Assembly (NCBI RefSeq): GCF_016804325.1 | Contig: NZ_CP043627.1 | Coordinates: 2,369,001 to 2,433,000 of the forward strand | Direction of reading: 5' to 3' | Length of the DNA stretch: 64,000 nt | DNA from: Methylobacterium aquaticum | GTDB lineage: Bacteria; Pseudomonadota; Alphaproteobacteria; Rhizobiales; Beijerinckiaceae | In this document: positions 32,850-40,932 of the stretch, piece by piece | How the letters are laid out: the number at the start of each line of letters is the position of its first letter | Numbering within the stretch: position 1 is the first letter of the stretch | Position numbers and translations under genes: made by a program | The notes under the pieces: generated by a model | Seen by the model: the letters and a program-made list of their open reading frames with translations, nothing else | Database searches by the model: none | Told to the model about the DNA's origin: nothing

Positions 32850-34064
32850 CTACTGCGTCAATTGCCCCACGCTCAGGATCGCTCCCATCACCGAGATGAT
32901 CAGCCCGCCGATCAGCCCGCCGATCGCCACCGTCACCAGGGGGGTGAGCAGGGCGAGCAGGCGGTCGATGCGCTGGCGGGTCTCGGTCTCGTGCATCTCG
33001 GCGGCGTGGATCAGCACGCTGCCGAGGCGGTTCACCTGCTCGCCGCTGGCGATGAGGTTCAGCGTCGAGGCGGCGTAGGGCTTGAGCGAGGCCAGCCCCG
33101 AGGCGAGGCTGCCGCCTTCCGCCAGCCGCCGCCCGGCCTCGTCGAGGGCATGGCGAAACACCCGGTTGCCGGCCAAGGGACGCGTCGCCGCCACAGCGTC
33201 GGGAATCGGCACCTCGGCGGTCAGAAGCGTGCCGAGCACCCGGCAGAACCGCCCGCACTCGATGCCGACCACGATCTCGCGCACCAGCGGCAGGCGGAGC
33301 GCCAGCTGCGCGCGGGACGCCGCGAAGCCGGGCCTCCGCCAGGCCCGGGCGAGACCGAGGACCAGGAGCGCGAGGCCGCCGGTCAGGAACGGCCAGGTCG
33401 CCGAGAGCGTCTCGCCGAGCCAGGCCGCGGCACGGATCGCGAAGGGCGGCGCCTGGCCGCTGCCCTCGAAGAGGGGTGCAAGCGCCGGCACCAGCACGCC
33501 GACGATCATCGCCACGGTGCCGACCGCCATCGCGATGAGCAAAGCCGGGTAGATCATCGCCGAGACCAGGTGGCGCTTGACCGCGTCGCGGCGCTCGATC
33601 GAGGCGGTGAGCGAGCCGACCACGTCGACGAGGGTGCCGGTGGCCTCTCCGGCGCGCACGATGTCGACCATGTCGCGCGGGAAGGCCTGCGGATGGGCCG
33701 CCATCGCCCGCGACAGGGAGGCGCCGGCGACGACCCGCTCCAGCAGGTCGGCGAGGACGGGCTTGAGCGCCGGCCCGGCCTGGCGCTCGACGAGGCGGAG
33801 CGCCTTGTCGACGGTGAGCCCGGCGCCGACCAGGGTGCCGAACTCGCGCAGGAAGGCCACGCGGGCGGCATCGTTGACCCGGTCGCGCCCGAACAGGTCG
33901 CGGCGCCAGAACGGCGCCGGGCCGGAGGCCGCCTGCGCGATCTCGTAGACCTGGAGCCCGTCGGCGCGTAAGCGCGCCACGGCGCGCTGGCGGGTCTCGG
34001 CCTCGATCCGGCCGGCCCGGGACCGCCCGTCCGCCGCATAGGCCTTGTAGGCGAAGCGCGGCAT
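32850..34064 (-). CDS. gspF: Type II secretion inner-membrane protein GspF
   Basis: Encodes 404 aa. The N terminus MPRFAYKAYAADGRSRAGRI is the usual GspF start. Two T2SSF domains (about residues 70-195 and 270-395) are separated by membrane segments near residues 170-195, 220-245 and 375-400. SLSRAMAAHPQAFPRDMVDI and GGSLASGLASLKPYAASTLN are the paired conserved domain motifs. GspF is the polytopic base of the pseudopilus assembly platform and contacts GspE and GspL. Its start codon directly follows the gspE stop with no gap. Confidence 0.95.
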   Translation of the reverse strand: MPRFAYKAYAADGRSRAGRIEAETRQRAVARLRADGLQVYEIAQAASGPAPFWRRDLFGRDRVNDAARVAFLREFGTLVGAGLTVDKALRLVERQAGPALKPVLADLLERVVAGASLSRAMAAHPQAFPRDMVDIVRAGEATGTLVDVVGSLTASIERRDAVKRHLVSAMIYPALLIAMAVGTVAMIVGVLVPALAPLFEGSGQAPPFAIRAAAWLGETLSATWPFLTGGLALLVLGLARAWRRPGFAASRAQLALRLPLVREIVVGIECGRFCRVLGTLLTAEVPIPDAVAATRPLAGNRVFRHALDEAGRRLAEGGSLASGLASLKPYAASTLNLIASGEQVNRLGSVLIHAAEMHETETRQRIDRLLALLTPLVTVAIGGLIGGLIISVMGAILSVGQLTQ

Positions 34065-35795
34065 CTACAGCGTCCCTTCCAGCACCCGCCCGACCTCGTC
34101 GAGGGTGGTGTCGCCGTCGAGCACCCGAGCCCGGGCGCTGTCGGCGAGCGTCGTCATGCCGGCGGACCCAGCCCGGGCGGCCAGGGTCTGCTCGTCGGCG
34201 CGAGTGGCGATCAGCCCGCGCAACTCGCCGTCGAGGGTCATGATCTCGGAGGCGACCATCCGGCCGCGATAGCCGGTGCCGTTGCAGGCCGGGCAGCCGC
34301 GGGCCCGCTTGAGGCTCAAGGGGGCGTCGGCCGGGATGCCGAGGCGCAGCCGCTCCTGCGGGCTCGCCGGGGTGGGCTCGGCGCAAGCGGCGCAGAGCCG
34401 GCGCACCAGGCGCTGGGCCACCACGCCGTTGAGGGTCGCGGCGATGAGGTAGGGCTCGATGCCCATGTCCATCAGCCGGGTCACGGTGGCGGGGGCGGAG
34501 TTGGTGTGGAGCGTCGAGATGACGAGGTGGCCGGTCAGCGCCGCCTGCACGGCGATGCGGGCGGTCTCGCCGTCGCGGATCTCGCCCACCATCACCACGT
34601 CGGGGTCCTGGCGCAGGATCGAGCGGAGGGCCGCCGCGAAGTCGAGGCCGATGCCCGGATGGGCCTGGACCTGGTTCACCCCGGCCATCCGGTACTCGAC
34701 CGGGTCCTCGACGGTGACGACCTTGAGGTGAGGGCCGTTGATCCGGCGGAGTGCCGCGTAGAGCGTCGTGGTCTTGCCCGACCCGGTCGGGCCGGTGACG
34801 AGGACGAGGCCGTTCGGCCGGCTCGTCATCGCGGCGATCGCACTGATCGCCGCCGCGTCGAAACCGAGCGCGGAGAAGTCCTCGACCCGGCGCGAGCCGT
34901 CGAGGACGCGCAAGACGACGCTCTCGCCATGCGCCGTCGGCAGGGTCGAGACGCGGATGTCGACGTCCTGGCCGCGATCGGGGGCCTGCATGCGCCCGTC
35001 CTGCGGCAGGCGCCGCTCGGCGATGTTGAGGCCGGCCTGGATCTTGATGCGGGTGGTGAGCGCGAGCTGCACCGATTTCGGCAGCCGCTCGGCTTCGACC
35101 AGCACCCCGTCGACCCGGTAGCGCACCCGCATGTCGGCTTCCTCCGCCTCCAGGTGGATGTCGGAGGCCGAGAGCTCGAAGGCCTTGCGCACCAGCCGCG
35201 CGGCGAGCCGCACGATCGGCGCCTGGCTCGCCACGTCGGCGAGCCGGGCGAGGTCGTCGTCGCTCCCCGCCTCGCCCTCCTCGGCGACGTCGCCGTAGAC
35301 GGCGCGGTGGGCCCGCTCGAAGCTGCCCGGGCCGACGAGGCGGAAGGCTACCCGCCTGTCGACGAGGTGCTCGATCGCCTGGCCGGTCTCGGTGTCGAAC
35401 GGATCGACCAGCGCGACGACGAGGCGGTCGGGCTCGGCGGCGAGCGGCAGCACCCGGGCGCGGGCGCAGTAATCGGGCGAGAGCAGGTCGGCCAGGACCG
35501 GCTCGCCCGGCAGGTCTTCCTGGCGCAGGATCGGCAGGCCGGTCGCCTCCGAGAGGGCGGTGACGAGCGTCGCCTCGTGGACGAGGCCGAGCTCGGTGAG
35601 GAGCAGCGGCAGGGGTCGGCGACCGGGGCCGTCGAGGGCGGCGAGCGCCCGTTCGTGGCCGGATTCGTCCAGCACCTCGCTCTCGGCGAGGCGGTCGACG
35701 AAGGCGCGCAGGTCCTCGGTGCGGCTGCGGGCGGCGTCGCGCCGGTCGGCCCGCGCCCGCCGCGGCCGGGTCTTGCCCGCCCAGATGCTCAGCAT
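34065..35795 (-). CDS. gspE: Type II secretion ATPase GspE
   Basis: Encodes 576 aa. The N-terminal GspE-N domain covers about residues 40-170. The ATPase has Walker A GPTGSGKTTTLY, Asp box VKVVTVEDPVEYRMA-like, Walker B DVVMVGEIRDGETA and His box TGHLVISTLHTN. The zinc-binding loop C-x2-C ... C-x2-C (RRLCAACAE and RGCPACNGTGYRGR) is intact. It drives pseudopilus extension from the cytoplasmic face of the inner membrane. It forms a two-gene unit with gspF. Confidence 0.96.
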   Translation of the reverse strand: MLSIWAGKTRPRRARADRRDAARSRTEDLRAFVDRLAESEVLDESGHERALAALDGPGRRPLPLLLTELGLVHEATLVTALSEATGLPILRQEDLPGEPVLADLLSPDYCARARVLPLAAEPDRLVVALVDPFDTETGQAIEHLVDRRVAFRLVGPGSFERAHRAVYGDVAEEGEAGSDDDLARLADVASQAPIVRLAARLVRKAFELSASDIHLEAEEADMRVRYRVDGVLVEAERLPKSVQLALTTRIKIQAGLNIAERRLPQDGRMQAPDRGQDVDIRVSTLPTAHGESVVLRVLDGSRRVEDFSALGFDAAAISAIAAMTSRPNGLVLVTGPTGSGKTTTLYAALRRINGPHLKVVTVEDPVEYRMAGVNQVQAHPGIGLDFAAALRSILRQDPDVVMVGEIRDGETARIAVQAALTGHLVISTLHTNSAPATVTRLMDMGIEPYLIAATLNGVVAQRLVRRLCAACAEPTPASPQERLRLGIPADAPLSLKRARGCPACNGTGYRGRMVASEIMTLDGELRGLIATRADEQTLAARAGSAGMTTLADSARARVLDGDTTLDEVGRVLEGTL

Positions 35796-35952
35796 CGTCC
35801 TGCCCCAGAGATAACACGAGAGAGAAGCGGATCCGGCGCCGCGCCGCAGGGTCCATTCTCGCGCGGCGTCCTTAAGCGGACGGAAATATCGCTGCGTTAG
35901 ACCGGTCCGCGACGCCCCCTGACGACTGAGCGGGCGCCGGAGCCGACCCGTC

Positions 35953-37020
35953 TTGCGCGCGCCATCCGCCTTTTCCCAGGGCCTTCTGACGTCGCTCGAG
36001 GCCTCGCTGCGCCAGGGCGTCGACGCCGCGTCGCATCTCCTCGGCCTGACCGAGGCCCGCGCCGACCGCGAGCCGGCCGTGCTGACGCTGCGGCTCGGGG
36101 CGCCGCACGAGGCCGGGCTGACGGTGATCGACCGGCGCGACGGGACGGACCGGACCTACCGCCTCGACCTCCGGGCGGACGACCTGCCCGAGCAGATCGC
36201 CGCCATCCGGGGCGGCCGGCCGGAGGGTCGGGCGAAGGTGATCGTCGATCCCGCCGCCTGCTTCATCCGCACCCTCGACCTGCCGAGCGCGGCGCTGCCG
36301 CGGATGCGGGCGGTGCTGGCGCAGGAACTGGAGGCCGCGACCCCGTTCCGGGCCGACCAGGTGTTCAGCGACTGGTACGTCGAAGGCGAGGACCCGGAGA
36401 CCCGCACCCTGCGGGTGCGCCACGTCGTGCTCAAGCGCGCCCGCCTCGGCCCGGTGCTGGCGGCCTTGGCGGGGGCGGGGCTGACGGCGAGCGTCGTCGC
36501 GGTCGGCCCGGCGGAGGACCGGACGATGCCGGTCGATCTCCTGTCGAGCGGGCACCACGCCCTGCCGGGCCTCCTGCGCAGCTCCGGCAACCTCGTCCTC
36601 GTGGCCGCGACCGGGCTGTTCCTCGTCGGCGCCTTCCTCGGCCTGCGCCAGCACCAGGCGGCGACGCTCGATGCCCTCGACGACGCCTTCGCCACCGCCC
36701 GGCGGTCGGCCTCCTCCGGGCTGCCCCCGGCGGTCCAGGCCGGCGCCGCCGCGATGCTGGCCGAGCGCGGCCTCCCGCTCGCGCGGATCTGGGACGCGGT
36801 CGCCGCCGCGGTGCCGGACGCGGCCTCGGCGCAGTCCCTGCGCCTCACCCGCGAGGGACTCGAACTGACCTTGCTCGCCCCCGACGCTCCGGCGGTGCTC
36901 TCGGCTTTGGGGCGCCTTCCGGGGTTCGGTGCGCCGGAACTGCGCCAATCCTCACCCATGGAGGGCGGCCAGCGCCTCGTCGTCGCGCTGCCGCGCCGCG
37001 CGACGGGAGCCCGGCCGTGA
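35953..37020 (+). CDS. gspL: Type II secretion GspL-like assembly protein
   Basis: Encodes 355 aa from a TTG start. An actin-like cytoplasmic part is followed by PilN/GspL-like segments: RVVLKRARLGPVLAALAGAG, one membrane helix at about residues 215-232 (LVLVAATGLFLVGAFLGL), and a ferredoxin-like periplasmic domain at the end (TREGLELTLLAPDAPAVLSA). GspL ties GspE to the inner membrane and to GspM. The next gene starts inside its stop codon (GTGA). The TTG start is inferred from the frame and position. Confidence 0.85.
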   Translation: MRAPSAFSQGLLTSLEASLRQGVDAASHLLGLTEARADREPAVLTLRLGAPHEAGLTVIDRRDGTDRTYRLDLRADDLPEQIAAIRGGRPEGRAKVIVDPAACFIRTLDLPSAALPRMRAVLAQELEAATPFRADQVFSDWYVEGEDPETRTLRVRHVVLKRARLGPVLAALAGAGLTASVVAVGPAEDRTMPVDLLSSGHHALPGLLRSSGNLVLVAATGLFLVGAFLGLRQHQAATLDALDDAFATARRSASSGLPPAVQAGAAAMLAERGLPLARIWDAVAAAVPDAASAQSLRLTREGLELTLLAPDAPAVLSALGRLPGFGAPELRQSSPMEGGQRLVVALPRRATGARP

Positions 37021-37538
37021 CGCCGGTCGTCCCCGTCGCCGGGCGGCCGCTGCTCCTCGGCCTCGCCGGGCTCGCCGTGGTCGCCGCCATCGGCACCGGA
37101 CCGGTGCTCGACGCGCTGTCGGCGCAGGACGACATCGCCATGGCCCGCGACCGCCTGGCCCGGGCGCAGGCCGCCGCTCTCGCGCCGCCGTCGCCGGCTC
37201 CCTTGAGCGCCGCGGACGAGGCCGGCCTCGTCGCCGCCTTCCAGTCCCGCCTCAGCGCGCTCGCGGCGGAGCGAACCGTCGCGGTCGACGGGGCCGGGAT
37301 CCAGCCCGACCCGAGCCGGCCGACGTTGCCGCGCCTGTCGGCTTCCTTGCGCGGCACCGCGGAGGGCCTGCACGGCCTGCTCGACGCCCTCGAGACCGGT
37401 GCGCCGCTGGTGGTGCTGGAGGAAGCCGCGATCAGCGTCGAGCGGCCGGCCGATCCCGAGATCGGACGAGCGACCGTGCTGCGCCTGACCCTCACCACCC
37501 GCGGCGTGCTGGCGCCCGCCCCCAAGGCCACGCCGTGA
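37017..37538 (+). CDS. gspM: Type II secretion GspM-like protein
   Basis: Encodes 173 aa from a GTG start overlapping gspL. A single N-terminal membrane helix (about residues 11-29, LLLGLAGLAVVAAIGTGPVL) leads to a small periplasmic ferredoxin-like domain. LLDALETGAPLVVLEEAAIS and VLRLTLTTRGV are the conserved strand pattern of GspM. It pairs with GspL at the inner membrane. Identification rests on topology, size and position more than on conserved residues. Confidence 0.78.
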   Translation: MTPVVPVAGRPLLLGLAGLAVVAAIGTGPVLDALSAQDDIAMARDRLARAQAAALAPPSPAPLSAADEAGLVAAFQSRLSALAAERTVAVDGAGIQPDPSRPTLPRLSASLRGTAEGLHGLLDALETGAPLVVLEEAAISVERPADPEIGRATVLRLTLTTRGVLAPAPKATP

Positions 37539-38065
37539 CGGAGCGTCCCGTGAGACGGATCGCCCCCCATCTACGGGCCACCCTGGCGGCGACCGGGCGC
37601 GGATCCCGCATCGCCTGCGGGCTGGCCGCGATCGCGATGCTCGCGGCCTTCGCCTGGCCCATCGACGGCGGGCCCGCGCCCCTGCCGCGCCGCACGGTGG
37701 CCCCGATGCCGCCGCCGGACGAGGCCGCGTTGCAGCGCCCGCTCTTCGATCCCGGCCGGCGCCCCTGGACCGCCCGGGGCCCGCGCGACAGCCTCCTCGG
37801 CGACCCGCCGCGGCCGGTGCTGACCGTGCGCGGCATCCTCCTCGACGGCGCGGCCGCCCGGGTGCTGATCGACGACGGCAGCGGCAGCCGGGACTGGCTC
37901 GCCCGCGGCGAGGGGCGGGGCGACTGGCGGGTCGCCGCGATCGGCCGCGACGCGGTCACCCTGGTCCAGGGCGAGCGCCGCTACGTCGCGCCCTTCCTCG
38001 GCACCCCGACGACCCTGCGGCCGGTGGGCGCGAAGCCGGTGACGGAGCCGTCATTGCGGCGGTGA
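37535..38065 (+). CDS. GspC/GspN-like type II secretion protein
   Basis: Encodes 176 aa from a GTG overlapping the gspM stop. A membrane helix lies at about residues 25-42. A periplasmic HR-like domain follows with RPLFDPGRRPWT, PPRPVLTVRGILLDGAAARV and DWRVAAIGRDAVTLVQGERR, the pattern of GspC homology regions that contact the secretin. It has no PDZ domain, so it is a short GspC. GspN is the alternative name. Confidence 0.75.
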   Translation: MTERPVRRIAPHLRATLAATGRGSRIACGLAAIAMLAAFAWPIDGGPAPLPRRTVAPMPPPDEAALQRPLFDPGRRPWTARGPRDSLLGDPPRPVLTVRGILLDGAAARVLIDDGSGSRDWLARGEGRGDWRVAAIGRDAVTLVQGERRYVAPFLGTPTTLRPVGAKPVTEPSLRR

Positions 38066-38119
38066 AGCCCCAACGGTTCGGAGGTTGCGGCCGCGCGCGA
38101 AGGCGATATCGGTGGCGCC

Positions 38120-38620
38120 ATGCGCGCCCCCTCGACGAACCGGACCGTGACCGACCGCGCCTACGCCCCGTCGGACCGGGATGCCTGCCTCGCCCTGCTC
38201 GACGGCAACAGCCCCACCTTCTTCACAACCTCGGACCACACGATGTTCGAGGCCTTCCTGGCCGATCTCGCCGTGGCCTGGGGCTATCGGGTGCTGGAGC
38301 GGGACGGGCGCCTCGTGGCCTGCGGCGGCTGCACCGTCGAGGCGGGCGGGACCACCGCCGGCTTCTGCTGGGGCATAGTCGATCGGTCGCTCCAGGGAAC
38401 GGGCCTCGGGACGCAACTCACGGAGATGCGCCTGCGCGCCGCCGCCGCGATCCCCGGCGTGACCCGGGTCAGGCTCGATACCAGCCAGTTGACGCAGGGC
38501 TTCTATGCCCGCTTCGGCTTCCGGCCCGTGAGGGTGACGCCGGACGGCTACGGGCCGGGGCTGGACCGGTGGGACATGGTGCTCACGCTCGACGACGATC
38601 ATCGCTTGCGTCGTGGGTGA
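38120..38620 (+). CDS. GNAT-family N-acetyltransferase
   Basis: Encodes 166 aa. The acetyl-CoA site is seen as DRSLQGTGLGTQLTEMRLRA (about residues 92-112; motif A with Q/R-x2-G-x-G). The late block TSQLTQGFYARFGFRPVRVT is motif B. Members acetylate amino groups of small molecules or proteins; the substrate is unknown. The gene sits between the gspLMC unit and an AT-rich region, with no clear link to secretion. Confidence 0.85.
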   Translation: MRAPSTNRTVTDRAYAPSDRDACLALLDGNSPTFFTTSDHTMFEAFLADLAVAWGYRVLERDGRLVACGGCTVEAGGTTAGFCWGIVDRSLQGTGLGTQLTEMRLRAAAAIPGVTRVRLDTSQLTQGFYARFGFRPVRVTPDGYGPGLDRWDMVLTLDDDHRLRRG

Positions 38621-38739
38621 CCGCATGGGGGACGGGCACGCGCGCCGCACGTTTCATCGAACGGGGCGGCGACAGGTCGGCCTCGGCGTGGTTCACGAGC
38701 CAGCCAGGCACATAAGACAAGATCGTATCAAGGGCAGCC

Positions 38740-39035
38740 ACGACGGTCACGCACCAAAAAAATTTAAAAAAATAGTTTTTATAAGACCGTCCTTTATCGC
38801 TGAAAGTCAAACAGATAAATATATTTTACTTGCTCATATATGGATTTTGATCTGCAATTTTGTTAAATAATGGAAATATTCCTATTTGTTTTTATCTGTA
38901 ATGCGCTCGATGCGACGAAAGATGCCTACCATTAATACTGTGATAAATCTTTTCTGAGTGTTGCTCTGAAGCAATAGCGCCCAGAATATCTTTTGTTAGT
39001 TTCTAGACGCATCCATCGATACAATTACAGGTTGC
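38740..39035. promoter_or_regulatory. Strongly AT-rich leader of the Hint-domain gene
   Basis: About 300 bases of very AT-rich sequence stand out in a GC-rich window: ACCAAAAAAATTTAAAAAAA near 38754, then TAAATATATTTTACTTGC and GGAAATATTCCTATTTG. No ORF is supportable here. It probably holds the promoter and a long leader for the gene at 39039. The composition suggests foreign origin or a nucleoid-protein target. Confidence 0.55.
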
Positions 39036-39038
39036 ACA

Positions 39039-40580
39039 ATGGCTGGGGACAACGAACCGAACAATAATCAGTCGGCAACCCCCGACGATGGGGGACGCCT
39101 CTCCGCCAGTAATGCTGACGGCGCCGCCCGGCTGAACTTCGCCTTTCACACCGTGCAATCCGGTGAAGGCGGCATCTCAGGCAGCACCTTCAGAGCGGCC
39201 GCGACTGATCCTGTCGACTACATCGCATTTTCCTTGAATCCCAATGTCGGCTCGGTCGACCTGACCGTCCAGGCCAACAGCAAGGAAGACGAGTTGCTCA
39301 ACCAGGGGGGCGTGTTCGGCGTACGAAGCCAGTACACGTTCGCGCCCGGAGGGGCCTTCTCCGGCAGCAGCGTCTCGGTCCAGGTCCGCGCCGGCTCCGA
39401 GATGTATGGCAGCGAAGCAGCCGACCTGCTCGGCGACATCAACCGCCTCCAACAGCAGGATGTCGCCGACTATACGGCCAAGGCCCGCGCCGGGGTGGAC
39501 GACGCCGCACTCAATTCCCAGATCACCGCGACCGCGAACATCATTCGTCAGTTCAGCACTCTTTATGAAAGCAATGGAACGAACGTCGACAAGGCACAAT
39601 CACAACAGGTCGCGCTCGACATCAGAAACGCATCACAGGGCCTCAATGCCAGTGCCCGGTCTCCGGCCCTGAAGGCGGACGCGACCCGGCTGAGCCAGAT
39701 CGCGTCGGACTGGCAGAACCTGCATTACTTCAGGGCCGACGGCGCGTCCGAGTACCGGGAAATTTCCTCCCTCGATTTCAACTTCAACACCAAGGTTTCG
39801 TGGGCTGCGACACCCTCCGTGGGCGGCGCGCCGACCCCGGGCATCGTCCAGGTCACGGGCGGGGTCGGGCTGCGCACCAACGACCTGGAGCGGATCGCCC
39901 CGGCCGACTATTCCTTCTCCTCCCTCAATGCCCATGCCGGCCCCGTCGTGTGCTTCACCACCGGCACCCTGATCCGCACCGCCCGGGGCGAGGTGGCCGT
40001 GGAAGAGTTGCGGGTCGGCGACCATGCGGTGACCGCCTCCGGCGCCCTGCGGCCAGTCGTCTGGATCGGCCACCGCCACATCGACGGTGCCGGCAAGGCC
40101 CTGCACCACGACCAGCAGCCGATCCACATCCGCGCCGGCGCCTTCGGGGCGGGGCTGCCCGCCCGCGACCTGCGCCTGTCTCCCGGCCACCCGGTCCTCG
40201 TCGGCGCCGACCAGGACGGCGCGGGCGGCCACCTCGTGCCGGTGATGTGCCTGATCAACGGCACCAGCATCGCCCGCGAGCCCGCCGCAGCCGTCACGTA
40301 CTGGCACGTCGAACTCGACGCCCATGACATCCTGCTGGCCGAGGGTCTGCCCGCCGAGAGCTATCTCGACTGGGGTGACCGGCCATTCTTCACGCAAGCC
40401 TCCGACCACGCCCTGCACAATCCCGATTTCATCGTGCCGGGGCTCGCCGCCCGCTGCCGCCCGGTGGCGGTGGACGGGCCGGTGGTCGAGGCCGAGCGGG
40501 CTCGGCTGTCATGGTTGTTCGCGGCCGAGCTGGCCGCCCAATGCGCCTGGGATGCCGCCCTCGCCTTCGAGACCACGTGA
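39039..40580 (+). CDS. Hint-domain (hedgehog/intein-type) protein
   Basis: Encodes 513 aa. Residues 1-305 have no recognised domain and are Ser/Asp/Asn/Gly-rich with no signal peptide (MAGDNEPNNNQSATPDDGG). From about residue 305 a Hint_2 domain begins at PVVCFTTGTLIRTARGEVAV with the nucleophile Cys, continues with VEELRVGDHAV and LSPGHPVLVGAD (conserved His), and ends near VELDAHDILLAEGLPAESYL. In this group Hint domains mark self-processing or secreted proteins of unknown role. The gene lies inside the type II secretion cluster; whether it is a substrate is unknown. Confidence 0.85.
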   Translation: MAGDNEPNNNQSATPDDGGRLSASNADGAARLNFAFHTVQSGEGGISGSTFRAAATDPVDYIAFSLNPNVGSVDLTVQANSKEDELLNQGGVFGVRSQYTFAPGGAFSGSSVSVQVRAGSEMYGSEAADLLGDINRLQQQDVADYTAKARAGVDDAALNSQITATANIIRQFSTLYESNGTNVDKAQSQQVALDIRNASQGLNASARSPALKADATRLSQIASDWQNLHYFRADGASEYREISSLDFNFNTKVSWAATPSVGGAPTPGIVQVTGGVGLRTNDLERIAPADYSFSSLNAHAGPVVCFTTGTLIRTARGEVAVEELRVGDHAVTASGALRPVVWIGHRHIDGAGKALHHDQQPIHIRAGAFGAGLPARDLRLSPGHPVLVGADQDGAGGHLVPVMCLINGTSIAREPAAAVTYWHVELDAHDILLAEGLPAESYLDWGDRPFFTQASDHALHNPDFIVPGLAARCRPVAVDGPVVEAERARLSWLFAAELAAQCAWDAALAFETT

Positions 40581-40714
40581 CCGGCGCGTCGACGGCGTCG
40601 GTCCCATCGCCCGCGCGGCAGAGGCTGCCAGCCGCCCCCGGGATCATGCGAAATCCGACGGATTGCTTCGGGCGATCCTGTCGGATCGCATGGGCAACGC
40701 GGAGTTCGGCTTCG

Positions 40715-40755
40715 CCCCCGCGGTGGAGTCGGAGGCACCACCGCGGGGGGCTTTC
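40715..40755 (+). terminator. Hairpin terminator candidate after the Hint gene
   Basis: A 12-bp perfect stem, CCCCCGCGGTGG (40715-40726) with CCACCGCGGGGG (40738-40749), has an 11-nt loop and is followed by GCTTTC. It lies between the convergent Hint gene and gspD and is probably bidirectional. The rest of 40581-40932 has no supportable gene. Confidence 0.65.
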
Positions 40756-40932
40756 GATACCTGTTCCGGAAGGACTCTTGTGGAACCGGTGTCATACTGA
40801 CGGTCGTCGAAAGCGACCGTCGATTCCGTTCTCGAGTCCTCGTCAATCCCAAGGTTCCGGACTTCCGAGCTTGGCGTCGAAAATTCGAGAAGGGTCAACG
40901 GCCTGATGCGTCAGCATCTTGGGCCGCTGGTA

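Noticed and set aside
32731..35856. 1041-codon frame over gspE and gspF in another frame
   Set aside because: Pure Arg/Pro/Gly shadow of the two secretion genes, which have clear motifs.
39948..40350. Hint domain read as an intein inserted in a host enzyme
   Set aside because: There is no recognisable host extein on either side, and the arrangement fits stand-alone Hint_2 proteins.
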